64,000 nt of DNA from contig NZ_SJSM01000009.1 in the NCBI RefSeq assembly GCF_004331685.1, positions 124,001 to 188,000 on the forward strand, read 5' to 3'. Positions 26,484-34,230 of the stretch are shown piece by piece; the stretch's first letter is position 1; each line of letters opens with the position of its first letter. The stretch is from Pedobacter hiemivivus (GTDB lineage Bacteria; Bacteroidota; Bacteroidia; Sphingobacteriales; Sphingobacteriaceae). Made by a program: the position numbers and the translations under genes. The notes under the pieces are model-generated. The model ran no database searches. It was not told where the DNA came from and saw nothing but the letters and a program-made list of their open reading frames with translations.

Positions 26484-26518
26484 AAGACGCTCAAATTAGC
26501 AAATTCTGCACGAAAACA

Positions 26519-26549
26519 AAAAGCCGCTCAGCATAAACTGAACGGCTTT
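26519..26549 (-). terminator. Terminator of the lytic transglycosylase gene
   Basis: Imperfect 12-bp stem (AAAGCCG... pairing with ...CGGCTTT, one mismatch) around a 6-nt loop. On the minus strand it is followed by a T-rich tail. It is 29 bp after the stop at 26578. Confidence 0.8.
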
Positions 26550-26577
26550 CCCCATTTTCGAGTATTTTATCTCAATA

Positions 26578-27369
26578 TTATTCTGAATTTTTTTCTTCTG
26601 CTTTTCCTGCATTATAAGCCAAGAATTGTCTTGGAGCAGTGTAACCATAACGAACAGGATCCACCATAATTTGTTTCATAGAGATCAGTTTGTAAACATA
26701 ACCCCCAGTTTCATTATTCAACTTCAATTTGAAGTAGTTATCCTGGTTCTGTCTGTTAATCTGGCGTCTCATGTGGCTATCGCCAACATTGTAAGCCGCT
26801 GCAACTAATGTCCAGCTATCAAAAATACGATAAAGATCCTTGATGTATTTGGCGGCTGCAATAGTAGATTTACGTAAATTATTACGCTCGTCCACGTTAG
26901 AATTAACTTTTAAACCATACATGCGGGCCGTCCCTGGCATAAACTGCCAAACGCCTGCAGCACCCTTAGGTGATACTCCGCTTTGTAATCCTGATTCTAC
27001 CAAGGCCATATATTTAAAATCTTGGGGAATGCCATAAGCCGCTAGGATCGGTTCGATGATTGGAAACCATTCTGCTGCTTTTCTGTGCAGCTTATTTGTT
27101 TGTAGATTACTGAAGTAATGTGCAGCCAGCGTTTTCTTCATTTTACGCTCTACTTTGACATCTCCAATTGGTAATGTCTCTTCTGCAAAATTTAATTGAG
27201 CCATTAAAGACAATGGCTTCGTGATGTTAAATGTTAGTGTATCGGTACTCGTTAATTCTTCCTGTTTTGAAGATTTTTCTGCTGCTTGGGGCATGTTGTA
27301 AGCAAACACTTTTGCCATAACTAGTAATGATATAATTACCGTACATGTCATTATGTGTTTCTTTATCAT
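26578..27369 (-). CDS. MltD-like lytic transglycosylase, periplasmic
   Basis: Cleaves peptidoglycan glycan strands. The signal peptide (MIKKHIMTCTVIISLLVMAKVFA) leads into an SLT domain at about 105-250: YMALVESGLQSGVSPKGAAG with the catalytic Glu, VWQFMPGTARMYGL, and AAAYNVGD. At 263 residues it lacks the LysM repeats of full MltD. The start at 27369 is chosen because AAAGGAGGAA lies directly upstream (27371-27380), a rare strong Shine-Dalgarno for this phylum, and because the longer frame opening overlaps the promoter. Transcribed alone. Confidence 0.9.
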   Translation of the reverse strand: MIKKHIMTCTVIISLLVMAKVFAYNMPQAAEKSSKQEELTSTDTLTFNITKPLSLMAQLNFAEETLPIGDVKVERKMKKTLAAHYFSNLQTNKLHRKAAEWFPIIEPILAAYGIPQDFKYMALVESGLQSGVSPKGAAGVWQFMPGTARMYGLKVNSNVDERNNLRKSTIAAAKYIKDLYRIFDSWTLVAAAYNVGDSHMRRQINRQNQDNYFKLKLNNETGGYVYKLISMKQIMVDPVRYGYTAPRQFLAYNAGKAEEKNSE

Positions 27370-27370
27370 T

Positions 27371-27380
27371 TTCCTCCTTT
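27371..27380 (-). promoter_or_regulatory. Strong Shine-Dalgarno of the lytic transglycosylase gene
   Basis: AAAGGAGGAA on the minus strand directly before the ATG at 27369. Nearly all other starts in the window lack such a sequence, so it both fixes this start and stands out. Confidence 0.65.
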
Positions 27381-27407
27381 TTTTGGTTAACAATTTTAAA
27401 ACTCCTG

Positions 27408-27438
27408 CAAAGGTACATTATATCGATCTAATTATCAA
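27408..27438 (-). promoter_or_regulatory. Bacteroidota-type promoter of the lytic transglycosylase gene
   Basis: Minus strand: TTG (27438-27436), a 20-nt spacer, TACCTTTG (27415-27408). It is a complete -33/-7 match. The predicted leader is about 33 nt and contains the GGAGG at 27371-27380. Confidence 0.75.
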
Positions 27439-27853
27439 GCTATTACGAATTTAACTGCAAAAATCGACGTTTAAATAGCTTTAAAGCAAGATTCCAAAAG
27501 TGTCAATTTTAGCCATTTTTCCTGTTTCTTTAGCTCGATTTATAAATTCAAAAAACCAGAAGGAGCACTCAATCATGTCACAGTATTCGCTGAAAATTTC
27601 GCTTCATAAACTGCATTCAGTAAAGCCAAAATTCATGTAAACACTAGCCTGTAATTAAACTTTTTTTACCCCCTAATCTGAACACAGCAAAAACAATCAA
27701 AAGAGTTGAAGAAAACAATCAATTTCAGGAATGCTTTAAGCTTGAACAAACAAAATCAAGAATAAAAACTATAAGATCAACCTAAATCAGCAAGAAATTC
27801 AAGATCAAAACGGCTTTTCAAATCCATAAACGGTTATTTCAGGCACTACCATA

Positions 27854-28040
27854 AGTAGCGGATAAGTAGGGAATGAATAGCGGGTAAGTAGGTGGTTGCT
27901 TTACCCTTGCCTTACCCTTCCTTTACCCTTGCTATACCCTTGGTTTACCTTAGGGGTATAGCAACCCTAACTCAACCCTAAAGCAAGGGTAAAGCAACCC
28001 CCTATTCATTCCCTACTTATCCCGTACTCATCCCCTATTT
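27854..28040. repeat. Array of 17 phased 11-nt repeats forming an imperfect giant palindrome
   Basis: Within the 840-bp gene-free gap 27370-28210, 187 bp divide without remainder into 17 units of 11 nt. Units 1-4 are AGTAGCGGATA-like, 5-9 are GCTTTACCCTT-like, 10-13 are AGGGTAAAGCA/ACCCTAAAGCA-like, and 14-17 are ATCCCCTATTT-like. The right half is largely the reverse complement of the left: 27861-27880 pairs with 28002-28021 (20 bp perfect), 27894-27910 with 27983-27999 (17 bp perfect), and 27929-27939 with 27954-27964 (11 bp perfect). The outer pair is offset by one 11-nt unit. No coding frame crosses it. The rest of the gap is AT-rich and I see nothing else in it besides the two promoters. 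Confidence 0.85.
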
Positions 28041-28146
28041 ATAGCAATGCCTAACAAAAGCACCCATTTTATTTCGTAATTAGAACTAACGCAGTTAGAT
28101 ACACAACAATTTTAAACGCTAAATTGCAGTAATCAGACACTTACAA

Positions 28147-28177
28147 TTGTAAATCCCCGCATTTTTTAGTAATTTTG
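28147..28177 (+). promoter_or_regulatory. Bacteroidota-type promoter of the RluB-like gene
   Basis: TTG at 28147-28149, a 20-nt spacer, TAATTTTG at 28170-28177. It is a full consensus match, with the start site predicted at about 28182-28184. Confidence 0.75.
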
Positions 28178-28180
28178 TCG

Positions 28181-28197
28181 CCGCATAAATTATGCGG
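28181..28197. promoter_or_regulatory. 17-bp palindrome at the predicted transcription start of the RluB-like gene
   Basis: CCGCATAA, one central base, then TTATGCGG: perfect 8-bp arms starting 3 nt after the -7 box. As DNA it could be an operator. As RNA it would put a 6-bp hairpin at the very 5' end of the message. Confidence 0.6.
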
Positions 28198-28210
28198 ATA
28201 AAAGCGTATC

Positions 28211-29824
28211 ATGATAAAAAACAACAACAGGAACAGTCGGGATGACAAGTCCAAACCGGGAAACCGAAGCACAACAGGCAAAAGACCAGGTGGAGCAGAG
28301 TCTTCATATAAGGGAAAAAGCAAGTTTGACGATAAAGAGGGGAAGGATAATAAATTTGGTGACGCCAAAGAATTTAAACCAAGACCATTCGGAGCATCGA
28401 GACCTCCAAGAGAAGGAGACTCAAGAAGCTTCAAGCCAAGAGGCGAAAACGATTCAAAAGAATTCAGACCAAGAACTTCCGGCAGTGATTTTAAATCCAG
28501 ACCAGGAAAAGATGGTGATCATAAAAGCTTCGGTTCTAGAAGCACAGGCTCAAGAGATTTCAAACCAGGTAGCAGAGACAACGACAGCAGAGATTTCAAA
28601 CCTCGTTCTTTTAGTAAAGAAGGTGGCTCAAGAGATTTCAAACCTGGTAACAGAGACAATGACAGCAGAGATTTCAAACCTCGTTCTTTCAGTAAAGAAG
28701 GCGGTTCAAGAGATTTCAAACCTGGCAACAGAGACAATGACAGCAGAGATTTCAAACCTCGTACTTTTAGCAAAGACGGTGGATCAAGAGAGACTCCTGC
28801 TGGAGAAAGCAAACGTAGCTATATAAAGAAAGATCATTTTGCTGCTGGAGGTGAAAAACCTTTCCGCAAATTTGATGATAAAAAAAGTTCAACTTCAAGA
28901 AGTACTGATAGCAGACCTTTCAGAAAAAGAGAAGATGAAGGTGCACGTCCAGAGCGTTCATTTGAGCGCCCGGAAAGAACTGAGCGCCCAGAGCGCGGAG
29001 AACGTGGAGAGCGCACTGCTCGTCAGGATCGCAACAATACATGGGCAGGACCTGAAAAAGCGCCAACCATGCGTGGCAGAAAAGCCGCTCCTGTTCAAAA
29101 AGATGACGGACTAATCCGTTTAAACAGATACATTTCTAATGCAGGTATTTGCTCACGCCGTAAAGCGGATGAGCTGATTGCTGCTGGAGTAGTTTCTGTA
29201 AACGGTGAGCCTGTTTCTGAGTTAGGACATAAAATTGATCCTGCTAATGATCAGGTTCGTTACAATGGTGAGCTACTAAAACGTGAAAAGAAAATTTACG
29301 TAATATTAAACAAACCTAAGGATTACATCACGACTACTGACGATCCACAAGAACGTCGTACAGTTATGCAATTGGTAGAAAAAGCCAGCAGAGAACGTAT
29401 TTATCCAGTAGGTAGATTAGACCGCAACACAACAGGTTTATTATTGATGACCAATGATGGTGACCTTGCTGATAAGCTTTCTCATCCAAAAAACGGCATC
29501 ACTAAAATATATAACGTAGAGTTAAACAAGAGCTTAAGTCAAGGCGACTTTAATAAAATTCAGTTCGGTTTAGAATTAGAAGATGGTATTATTAAACCAG
29601 ATTCAGTATCTTACGTTACCGGAGGTTCTAAACGTGAGATTGGCATACAAATCCATAGTGGTAAAAACAGGATTGTACGCCGTATATTCGAACATTTAGG
29701 ATACGATGTAGTGAAACTAGATCGCGTTGTTTATGGTAACCTAACTAAAAAAGATCTTCCTCGTGGAAGATGGCGTTACCTGGAAGAGCATGAGCTAATT
29801 CAGATCAAACACCTAATTAAGTAA
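28211..29824 (+). CDS. RluB/RsuA-type rRNA pseudouridine synthase with long repetitive N-terminal extension
   Basis: Converts a uridine of rRNA to pseudouridine. The catalytic part is at the C-terminus: an S4 RNA-binding domain from about 300 (LIRLNRYISNAGICSRRKAD), then the synthase domain with GRLDRNTTGLLLMTNDGDLA, catalytic D404, and SGKNRIVRRIFEHLGYDV. About 295 residues before it are charged and low-complexity, rich in Arg, Lys, Ser, Asp and Phe-Lys-Pro. They include three 26-residue repeats of SRDFKPGNRDNDSRDFKPRS type (28550-28783) and RPERTERPERGERGERT. The tail is probably disordered and RNA-binding (inference). The lactonase gene follows 7 bp later. Confidence 0.9.
   Translation: MIKNNNRNSRDDKSKPGNRSTTGKRPGGAESSYKGKSKFDDKEGKDNKFGDAKEFKPRPFGASRPPREGDSRSFKPRGENDSKEFRPRTSGSDFKSRPGKDGDHKSFGSRSTGSRDFKPGSRDNDSRDFKPRSFSKEGGSRDFKPGNRDNDSRDFKPRSFSKEGGSRDFKPGNRDNDSRDFKPRTFSKDGGSRETPAGESKRSYIKKDHFAAGGEKPFRKFDDKKSSTSRSTDSRPFRKREDEGARPERSFERPERTERPERGERGERTARQDRNNTWAGPEKAPTMRGRKAAPVQKDDGLIRLNRYISNAGICSRRKADELIAAGVVSVNGEPVSELGHKIDPANDQVRYNGELLKREKKIYVILNKPKDYITTTDDPQERRTVMQLVEKASRERIYPVGRLDRNTTGLLLMTNDGDLADKLSHPKNGITKIYNVELNKSLSQGDFNKIQFGLELEDGIIKPDSVSYVTGGSKREIGIQIHSGKNRIVRRIFEHLGYDVVKLDRVVYGNLTKKDLPRGRWRYLEEHELIQIKHLIK
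28550..28783 (+). repeat. Three tandem 78-bp repeats inside the RluB-like gene
   Basis: Units 28550-28627, 28628-28705 and 28706-28783 encode near-identical 26-residue segments (SRDFKPGxRDNDSRDFKPR..FSK). They differ mostly at silent or conservative sites. The repeat length is a multiple of three, so copy-number change would keep the frame. Confidence 0.9.
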
Positions 29825-29831
29825 TTATAAT

Positions 29832-30950
29832 ATGAAAAAAATTCTCTCGCTTTTATTGCTATCATTTTTTACAACGCAAGGCTTTGCACAAAAAAAAGAA
29901 TACAATTTAATCATTGGGACTTACACCAGTCCGGGTAAAAGCGAGGGAATTTATATTTACAACTTTGATGCGAACACCGCTGAATTTAAATTCAAAAGTG
30001 TAGCCAAAGATGTAACCAACCCCAGTTATTTGGCTGTTAGCAAAAATAACAAGTTGGTATACTCCGTAGCAGAGGCACCTGGCAACAGCGCTGCAGCTGC
30101 CTTTAACTTTGACGGCCTAAAAGGCGAGCTTGCCTTTATCAACAAACAAGCTACCGGAAGCCCGGGCCCATGTTTTGTACTTGCTGATGAAAAACACGCA
30201 TTCACAGCCAATTACGGTGGGGGCAGTATTTCTGTTTTCGGCATTGAAGCCAATGGGGCTTTAAGTCCACTAAAACAACTGATACAACATACCGGCAAAA
30301 GTATAGACCCAAAGAAAAGACAGGAAAGCGCTCATGCCCATCAGGTTCAATTTACCCCTGACAGGAAGTACGTAACTTGTTCAGACCTTGGTGAAGATCA
30401 GATTTACATCTACAACTATAACTCAACAGCAAATAAAGAAGTGCTAACCATCAAACAGGTTGTAAAAACTACTCCCGGCAGCGGTCCACGTCACCTGACT
30501 TTCAGTCCCAATGGCAAATACGCTTACCTTGCTCACGAATTTAATGGGATAATTACTGTGTTTACGTACAACAATGGCATGCTAAACAAGATTCAGGACA
30601 TTGGTACGACTGACAAAGATTTTTCGGGAAGAGTTGATGCAGCAGATATACATGTATCACCAGACGGCAAATTTTTATATGAAACCAACCGTGGCGATGC
30701 AAATACCATTTCGGCATTTTCCATACAAGCTAACGGAAAACTAAATTCTGTGTCTACCATCAGTACCTTAGGTAAAGGTCCAAGAAACTTTACGATTGAT
30801 CCAACTGGGAAATACTTATTGGTTGGGCACCAATACACCAATGACATTATCATCTTTGAACGCAATAAAAAAACCGGCACCTTAAAGGATACCGGTAAAA
30901 GAATTGAACTGGGTGCTCCAGTTTGTTTAGTATTTGCTCCGATTAAATAA
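29832..30950 (+). CDS. Secreted lactonase family beta-propeller protein
   Basis: Seven-bladed propeller of the 6-phosphogluconolactonase (YbhE/Pgl) superfamily, 372 residues. A Sec signal (1-19, ending TTQGFA) sends it to the periplasm, which argues against a role in the cytoplasmic pentose phosphate route. Blade motifs: GTYTSPGKSEGIYIY, NPSYLAVSKNNKLVYSV, HAHQVQFTPDRKYVTCSDLG, GSGPRHLTFSPNGKYAYLAHE and GKGPRNFTIDPTGKYLLVGH. It lies 7 bp after the pseudouridine synthase gene and overlaps the end of convergent bshA by 8 bp. The substrate is unknown. Confidence 0.88.
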   Translation: MKKILSLLLLSFFTTQGFAQKKEYNLIIGTYTSPGKSEGIYIYNFDANTAEFKFKSVAKDVTNPSYLAVSKNNKLVYSVAEAPGNSAAAAFNFDGLKGELAFINKQATGSPGPCFVLADEKHAFTANYGGGSISVFGIEANGALSPLKQLIQHTGKSIDPKKRQESAHAHQVQFTPDRKYVTCSDLGEDQIYIYNYNSTANKEVLTIKQVVKTTPGSGPRHLTFSPNGKYAYLAHEFNGIITVFTYNNGMLNKIQDIGTTDKDFSGRVDAADIHVSPDGKFLYETNRGDANTISAFSIQANGKLNSVSTISTLGKGPRNFTIDPTGKYLLVGHQYTNDIIIFERNKKTGTLKDTGKRIELGAPVCLVFAPIK

Positions 30951-32097
30951 CTTCAACCTTGAGCGTTCTTTTTGATTCTTCTATGATCTTATTGTAATAG
31001 TTGACATATTCTGGTAGAATCTTCTTTAAATCGAAGTCCTGCGCCCTTGCAAATGCATTCTCTTTAAATCTATTCAGCACCTCATCATTCTCTAAAATCT
31101 GAATGGCTTTAATGGCCATATCTTCCACATCACCTACATTACTCATATAGCCCGAAAAACCGTCTATATTTAATTCTGGTAAACCACCAGAATTAGAGGT
31201 AATAGCAGGAACCTTACAAGCCATAGCTTCCAAGGCAGCCAAACCAAAGCTTTCTGACTCGGAAGGCATCAGGAACAAATCAGAGACCGATAAAATCTCC
31301 TCTACGGCATCTTGCTTGCCCAAGAAACGAACATTGTCACAAATCCCAAGGTCCCTGCACAATTGCTCATCATAAGCACGTTCTGGACCATCTCCCACCA
31401 TCAGCAGTTTGGAAGGGATCTTCTCCAGAATTTTATGGAAAATACGGATCACATCTGCGGTCCGCTTTACTTTTCTAAAGTTGGAAGTATGAATAAGAAT
31501 ACGTTCGTTATTTGGCGCAATAGCCTTTTTAAAATGATCTTTAGGTTTTAAACTAAATCTCGTAAAATCGATAAAGTTAGGGATAACCTTAATTTCATTA
31601 GTGATTTCAAAATACTCCTCTGTATCTTTCTTTAAGCTTTCGGATACCGTGGTTACCCCATCAGATTTGTTGATGGAGAACGTAACTACCGGCTTATAGG
31701 TTGGATCCTTTCCAACCAAGGTAATATCCGTTCCGTGTAAGGTAGTTACAAAGGGAATATGAATACCATAGGTCTCCAGGATTTGCTTAGCCATAAAAGC
31801 AGCCGAAGCGTGCGGAATCGCATAATGAACATGCAATATGTCCAACTTTTCAAAGCGCACTACATCTACTAGTTTACTGGCCAATGCCGACTCGTAAGGG
31901 GCATAATCAAACAGTGGGTAATCCCTTACAGATACTTCATGATAGAATAAATTGGCTGAGAAGAAATCCAGACGAGCTGGCTGACTATATGTGATAAAAT
32001 GTACCTGATGACCTTCGTCGGCAAGTGCCTTTCCAAGTTCTGTGGCTACAACACCACTTCCGCCAAAAGTCGGGTAACAAACGATACCTATTTTCAT
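30943..32097 (-). CDS. bshA: N-acetyl-alpha-D-glucosaminyl L-malate synthase
   Basis: First enzyme of bacillithiol synthesis: joins GlcNAc from UDP-GlcNAc to L-malate. It is a GT4 glycosyltransferase of 384 residues. The opening is KIGIVCYPTFGGSGVVATEL. HVHYAIPHASAAFMAKQIL and TTLHGTDITLVGKD are strongly BshA-like. The C-terminal donor site is LMPSESESFGLAALEAMACK. It is cytoplasmic and apparently monocistronic. Together with YtxJ at 17967 it indicates that the organism makes and uses bacillithiol. The 148-bp upstream gap holds an imperfect hairpin (32130-32137 with 32156-32163). Confidence 0.95.
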   Translation of the reverse strand: MKIGIVCYPTFGGSGVVATELGKALADEGHQVHFITYSQPARLDFFSANLFYHEVSVRDYPLFDYAPYESALASKLVDVVRFEKLDILHVHYAIPHASAAFMAKQILETYGIHIPFVTTLHGTDITLVGKDPTYKPVVTFSINKSDGVTTVSESLKKDTEEYFEITNEIKVIPNFIDFTRFSLKPKDHFKKAIAPNNERILIHTSNFRKVKRTADVIRIFHKILEKIPSKLLMVGDGPERAYDEQLCRDLGICDNVRFLGKQDAVEEILSVSDLFLMPSESESFGLAALEAMACKVPAITSNSGGLPELNIDGFSGYMSNVGDVEDMAIKAIQILENDEVLNRFKENAFARAQDFDLKKILPEYVNYYNKIIEESKRTLKVEVI

Positions 32098-32245
32098 TAA
32101 AAAACAATTTTAGTTTTATGAAGCTATCATGAGCATACATGCGGTTTAGATTCGCTATGCTCACGATCGTTTCATTGAAATTATTTAACGATGCAAATTA
32201 CTGTACTTAAACTGATCTTTATGTTAAACAATTGCAATTATTTAA

Positions 32246-32728
32246 CTAATGCTTCATTTCTTCCTGGATAACCAAATACATCTCATTTGGTCGTTGGGTA
32301 CCAATGTAATATTCCAGGCCATCGCGATCTGTAAGTACAACAGCATCCTTACCCGAAGAGTAAAACCGGATACTTCCCTTACGGTGAAGATTATACACTG
32401 GGTTGTTGAATAAGTAACTGCTATAAGTATCTTTTCTAACTTTAACGATTGTATTTAAGTCTATTTCTACTTTTTTGGCCGACCATAAACCTTCAATAAT
32501 GATGCGTTTCTTATCGATCGTGGTTTTATACTGAATTAGGAAAAGTAATAAAATAGAAACACCAATGATACCGAAGCCCACTACCAGAAAGAGATCCTGG
32601 GTATTGTCGCGATCGCGTTCATAAACATAGGCAGCAAAACAAAATGCAGCCATCACCAACCTAATACAGATTCTTATATAATCGCGGCCGATATATTGTT
32701 TTTCATAAAAAGCGTAGCGGTTTCCCAT
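32246..32728 (-). CDS. Two-TM membrane protein of unknown function
   Basis: A 160-residue protein. Two hydrophobic segments near the N-terminus (about 18-36, IRLVMAAFCFAAYVY, and 45-66, LFLVVGFGIIGVSILLLFLI) form a hairpin. A soluble beta-rich C-terminal domain follows (IDKKRIIIEGLWSAKKVEID, SIRFYSSGKDAVVLTDRDG) and looks like a bacterial PH-type fold. I do not recognise a named family. A TAACTTTA box lies 18 nt upstream. It sits between bshA and tilS on the same strand but with gaps of 148 and 61 bp, so operon membership is uncertain. Confidence 0.7.
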   Translation of the reverse strand: MGNRYAFYEKQYIGRDYIRICIRLVMAAFCFAAYVYERDRDNTQDLFLVVGFGIIGVSILLLFLIQYKTTIDKKRIIIEGLWSAKKVEIDLNTIVKVRKDTYSSYLFNNPVYNLHRKGSIRFYSSGKDAVVLTDRDGLEYYIGTQRPNEMYLVIQEEMKH

Positions 32729-32746
32729 GTGCGTGTGTTTTGCCTA

Positions 32747-32754
32747 TAAAGTTA
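32747..32754 (-). promoter_or_regulatory. Possible -7 element of the two-TM protein gene
   Basis: TAACTTTA on the minus strand, 18 nt before the ATG at 32728 and within the 61-bp gap to tilS. Confidence 0.4.
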
Positions 32755-32789
32755 CTGGTTTTTTAATTGCTTCAAACCTTTCAGTTCCT

Positions 32790-34151
32790 TTAAGATTGTT
32801 TAGCAATTGTAATATGTAGATGACGGAGTTCAAAAATTGTTACATTTTTTGTGGCTTCAGTAAGCTTATACCGATTGTCCTGTCTCCAACCTGCAATCCA
32901 GATCACTTCACCGTTCCCATTAACCAATACCGGAATCAGCCCCTTATCACTTAGCGGAATCTTCTCGTCTATAAAAAAATCACTTACCTTTTTAGATCTA
33001 CTCATGCCTATGGGCTTAAACTTATCGCCAGCTTGCCAACTTCTTAGCACCAATGGAAAGATCAACTTATCGGTATCGACAAAAGCCTTATTGCTACTTT
33101 TCTCAAAATGAACATCCTCAGCGGCAGTAATGAGGATTTGGTTGCCCAAAAAATTGACTTGCTCATCATGGGAATGAATCATGAGGTTCTTATTTTCTAC
33201 GTCCCGATCTCCAATTGGGTCAATGATCAACTCCTGTCGATCTATAACAATGCGATGCGAAATACTAAAAAAACTTGTACCACTTTGCTTCTCCAGTCCT
33301 TGTAAAAGCTCAGCAACTACCGATTCTGTAAATCCAAATGGCCTTAACAACTCAAACAATAGTAAATGCTGTGGATTTAACGCTTTTATTTTTTTTATAG
33401 AGAAATAGAATTTCCCTTGCTTTTCCTTTAGAATTTCGGCTTTAAGGCTTGCGACTACCTGCTGTAAAACCAGCTCGGTATCGGTAAAGCGTTGGATGTT
33501 GTGCTGAAAGGTTTCATCGAGATTGGGATTAATCTCTTTGAGGTGTGGAATAACCTTTAGCCTTATTTTATTCCGGGCATAATTGGTGCTTTTATTGGAG
33601 CTGTCCTCTACGAAATCAATATCTTGTTTACTGATCAAATCGGCGATCTCTGCTGAAGAGAGAAACAACAGAGGCCTAATCAATCGGCCTCGCTTTGGCA
33701 AAATACCATGCAAGCCTGCAATTCCTGTCCCCCTGGTGAGATTTAACAAGACAGTTTCAATGGCATCATCCTGGTGTTGTGCCAACGCGATGAGCTCATA
33801 TTGCTCCTGCTCCCTAACTTCCTCGAACCATTGGTAGCGTAGTGTTCTTGCTGCCATCTGAGTGGATACCTTTTGCGTTGTAGCAAATTCTTTCGTTTTA
33901 AAATGGGTGACATAGCATGGAACATCCATCTTTTTGGCTAGCGTGACTACGAAATCTTCATCACGTTGGGACTCAGCCCCCCTTAAATTAAAGTTACAAT
34001 GGGCAATACCAAATTCAAATCCAGAGAGTTTAAATAAGTGCGCCATAAGGACGGAATCCTTCCCCCCACTCACCGCCAAAAGGATTTTATCTTTTACGTT
34101 GAAAAGCGAATGCTGGCTGATGTAGTCTTTAAAATTCTGAAGGGGTAACAT
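32790..34151 (-). CDS. tilS: tRNA(Ile)-lysidine synthase
   Basis: Changes C34 of the CAU-anticodon tRNA-Ile to lysidine, an essential decoding step. The PP-loop ATP site LLAVSGGKDSVLMAHLF lies at about 25-40. Family motifs CNFNLRGAESQRDEDFV, ALAQHQDDAIETVLLNL, GIAGLHGILPKRGRLIRPLL and DSSNKSTNYARNKIR follow. The C-terminal domain contains LRSWQAGDKFKPIGM. The length of 453 residues is normal. It is divergent from the OstA-like gene. TATTTTTG at 34157-34164 ends 5 nt before the ATG, so a leaderless or nearly leaderless message is predicted. Confidence 0.96.
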   Translation of the reverse strand: MLPLQNFKDYISQHSLFNVKDKILLAVSGGKDSVLMAHLFKLSGFEFGIAHCNFNLRGAESQRDEDFVVTLAKKMDVPCYVTHFKTKEFATTQKVSTQMAARTLRYQWFEEVREQEQYELIALAQHQDDAIETVLLNLTRGTGIAGLHGILPKRGRLIRPLLFLSSAEIADLISKQDIDFVEDSSNKSTNYARNKIRLKVIPHLKEINPNLDETFQHNIQRFTDTELVLQQVVASLKAEILKEKQGKFYFSIKKIKALNPQHLLLFELLRPFGFTESVVAELLQGLEKQSGTSFFSISHRIVIDRQELIIDPIGDRDVENKNLMIHSHDEQVNFLGNQILITAAEDVHFEKSSNKAFVDTDKLIFPLVLRSWQAGDKFKPIGMSRSKKVSDFFIDEKIPLSDKGLIPVLVNGNGEVIWIAGWRQDNRYKLTEATKNVTIFELRHLHITIAKQS

Positions 34152-34156
34152 GGTCT

Positions 34157-34164
34157 CAAAAATA
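34157..34164 (-). promoter_or_regulatory. Predicted -7 element of tilS, 5 nt from the start codon
   Basis: TATTTTTG on the minus strand is an exact TAnnTTTG match ending 5 nt before the ATG at 34151. No convincing -33 TTTG was seen. Confidence 0.5.
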
Positions 34165-34218
34165 ATGAATAAAAACTCATCATGGCTTGATAACCTTTAA
34201 AAAAACAAATTATAAAAC

Positions 34219-34226
34219 TAACTTTG
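34219..34226 (+). promoter_or_regulatory. Predicted -7 element of the OstA-like gene, 4 nt from the GTG start
   Basis: TAACTTTG, an exact match, ends at 34226. The GTG start codon is at 34231. Confidence 0.6.
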
Positions 34227-34230
34227 TACC

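Noticed and set aside
27854..28040. Possible CRISPR array or coding repeat
   Set aside because: Units are 11 nt with no spacers and the array is self-complementary; no frame crosses it and no cas genes are near.
28242..28826. A 194-codon plus-strand frame inside the RluB-like gene, and a 97-codon minus-strand frame at 28519-28812
   Set aside because: Both are by-products of the repetitive, low-complexity tail. Their products are simple repeats, and the RluB frame has promoter, S4 and catalytic domains.
32130..32163. TGAGCATA/TATGCTCA hairpin upstream of bshA as terminator or riboswitch
   Set aside because: Only 8 bp plus a bulged 3 bp, no T-tract and no known aptamer pattern; too weak to call.
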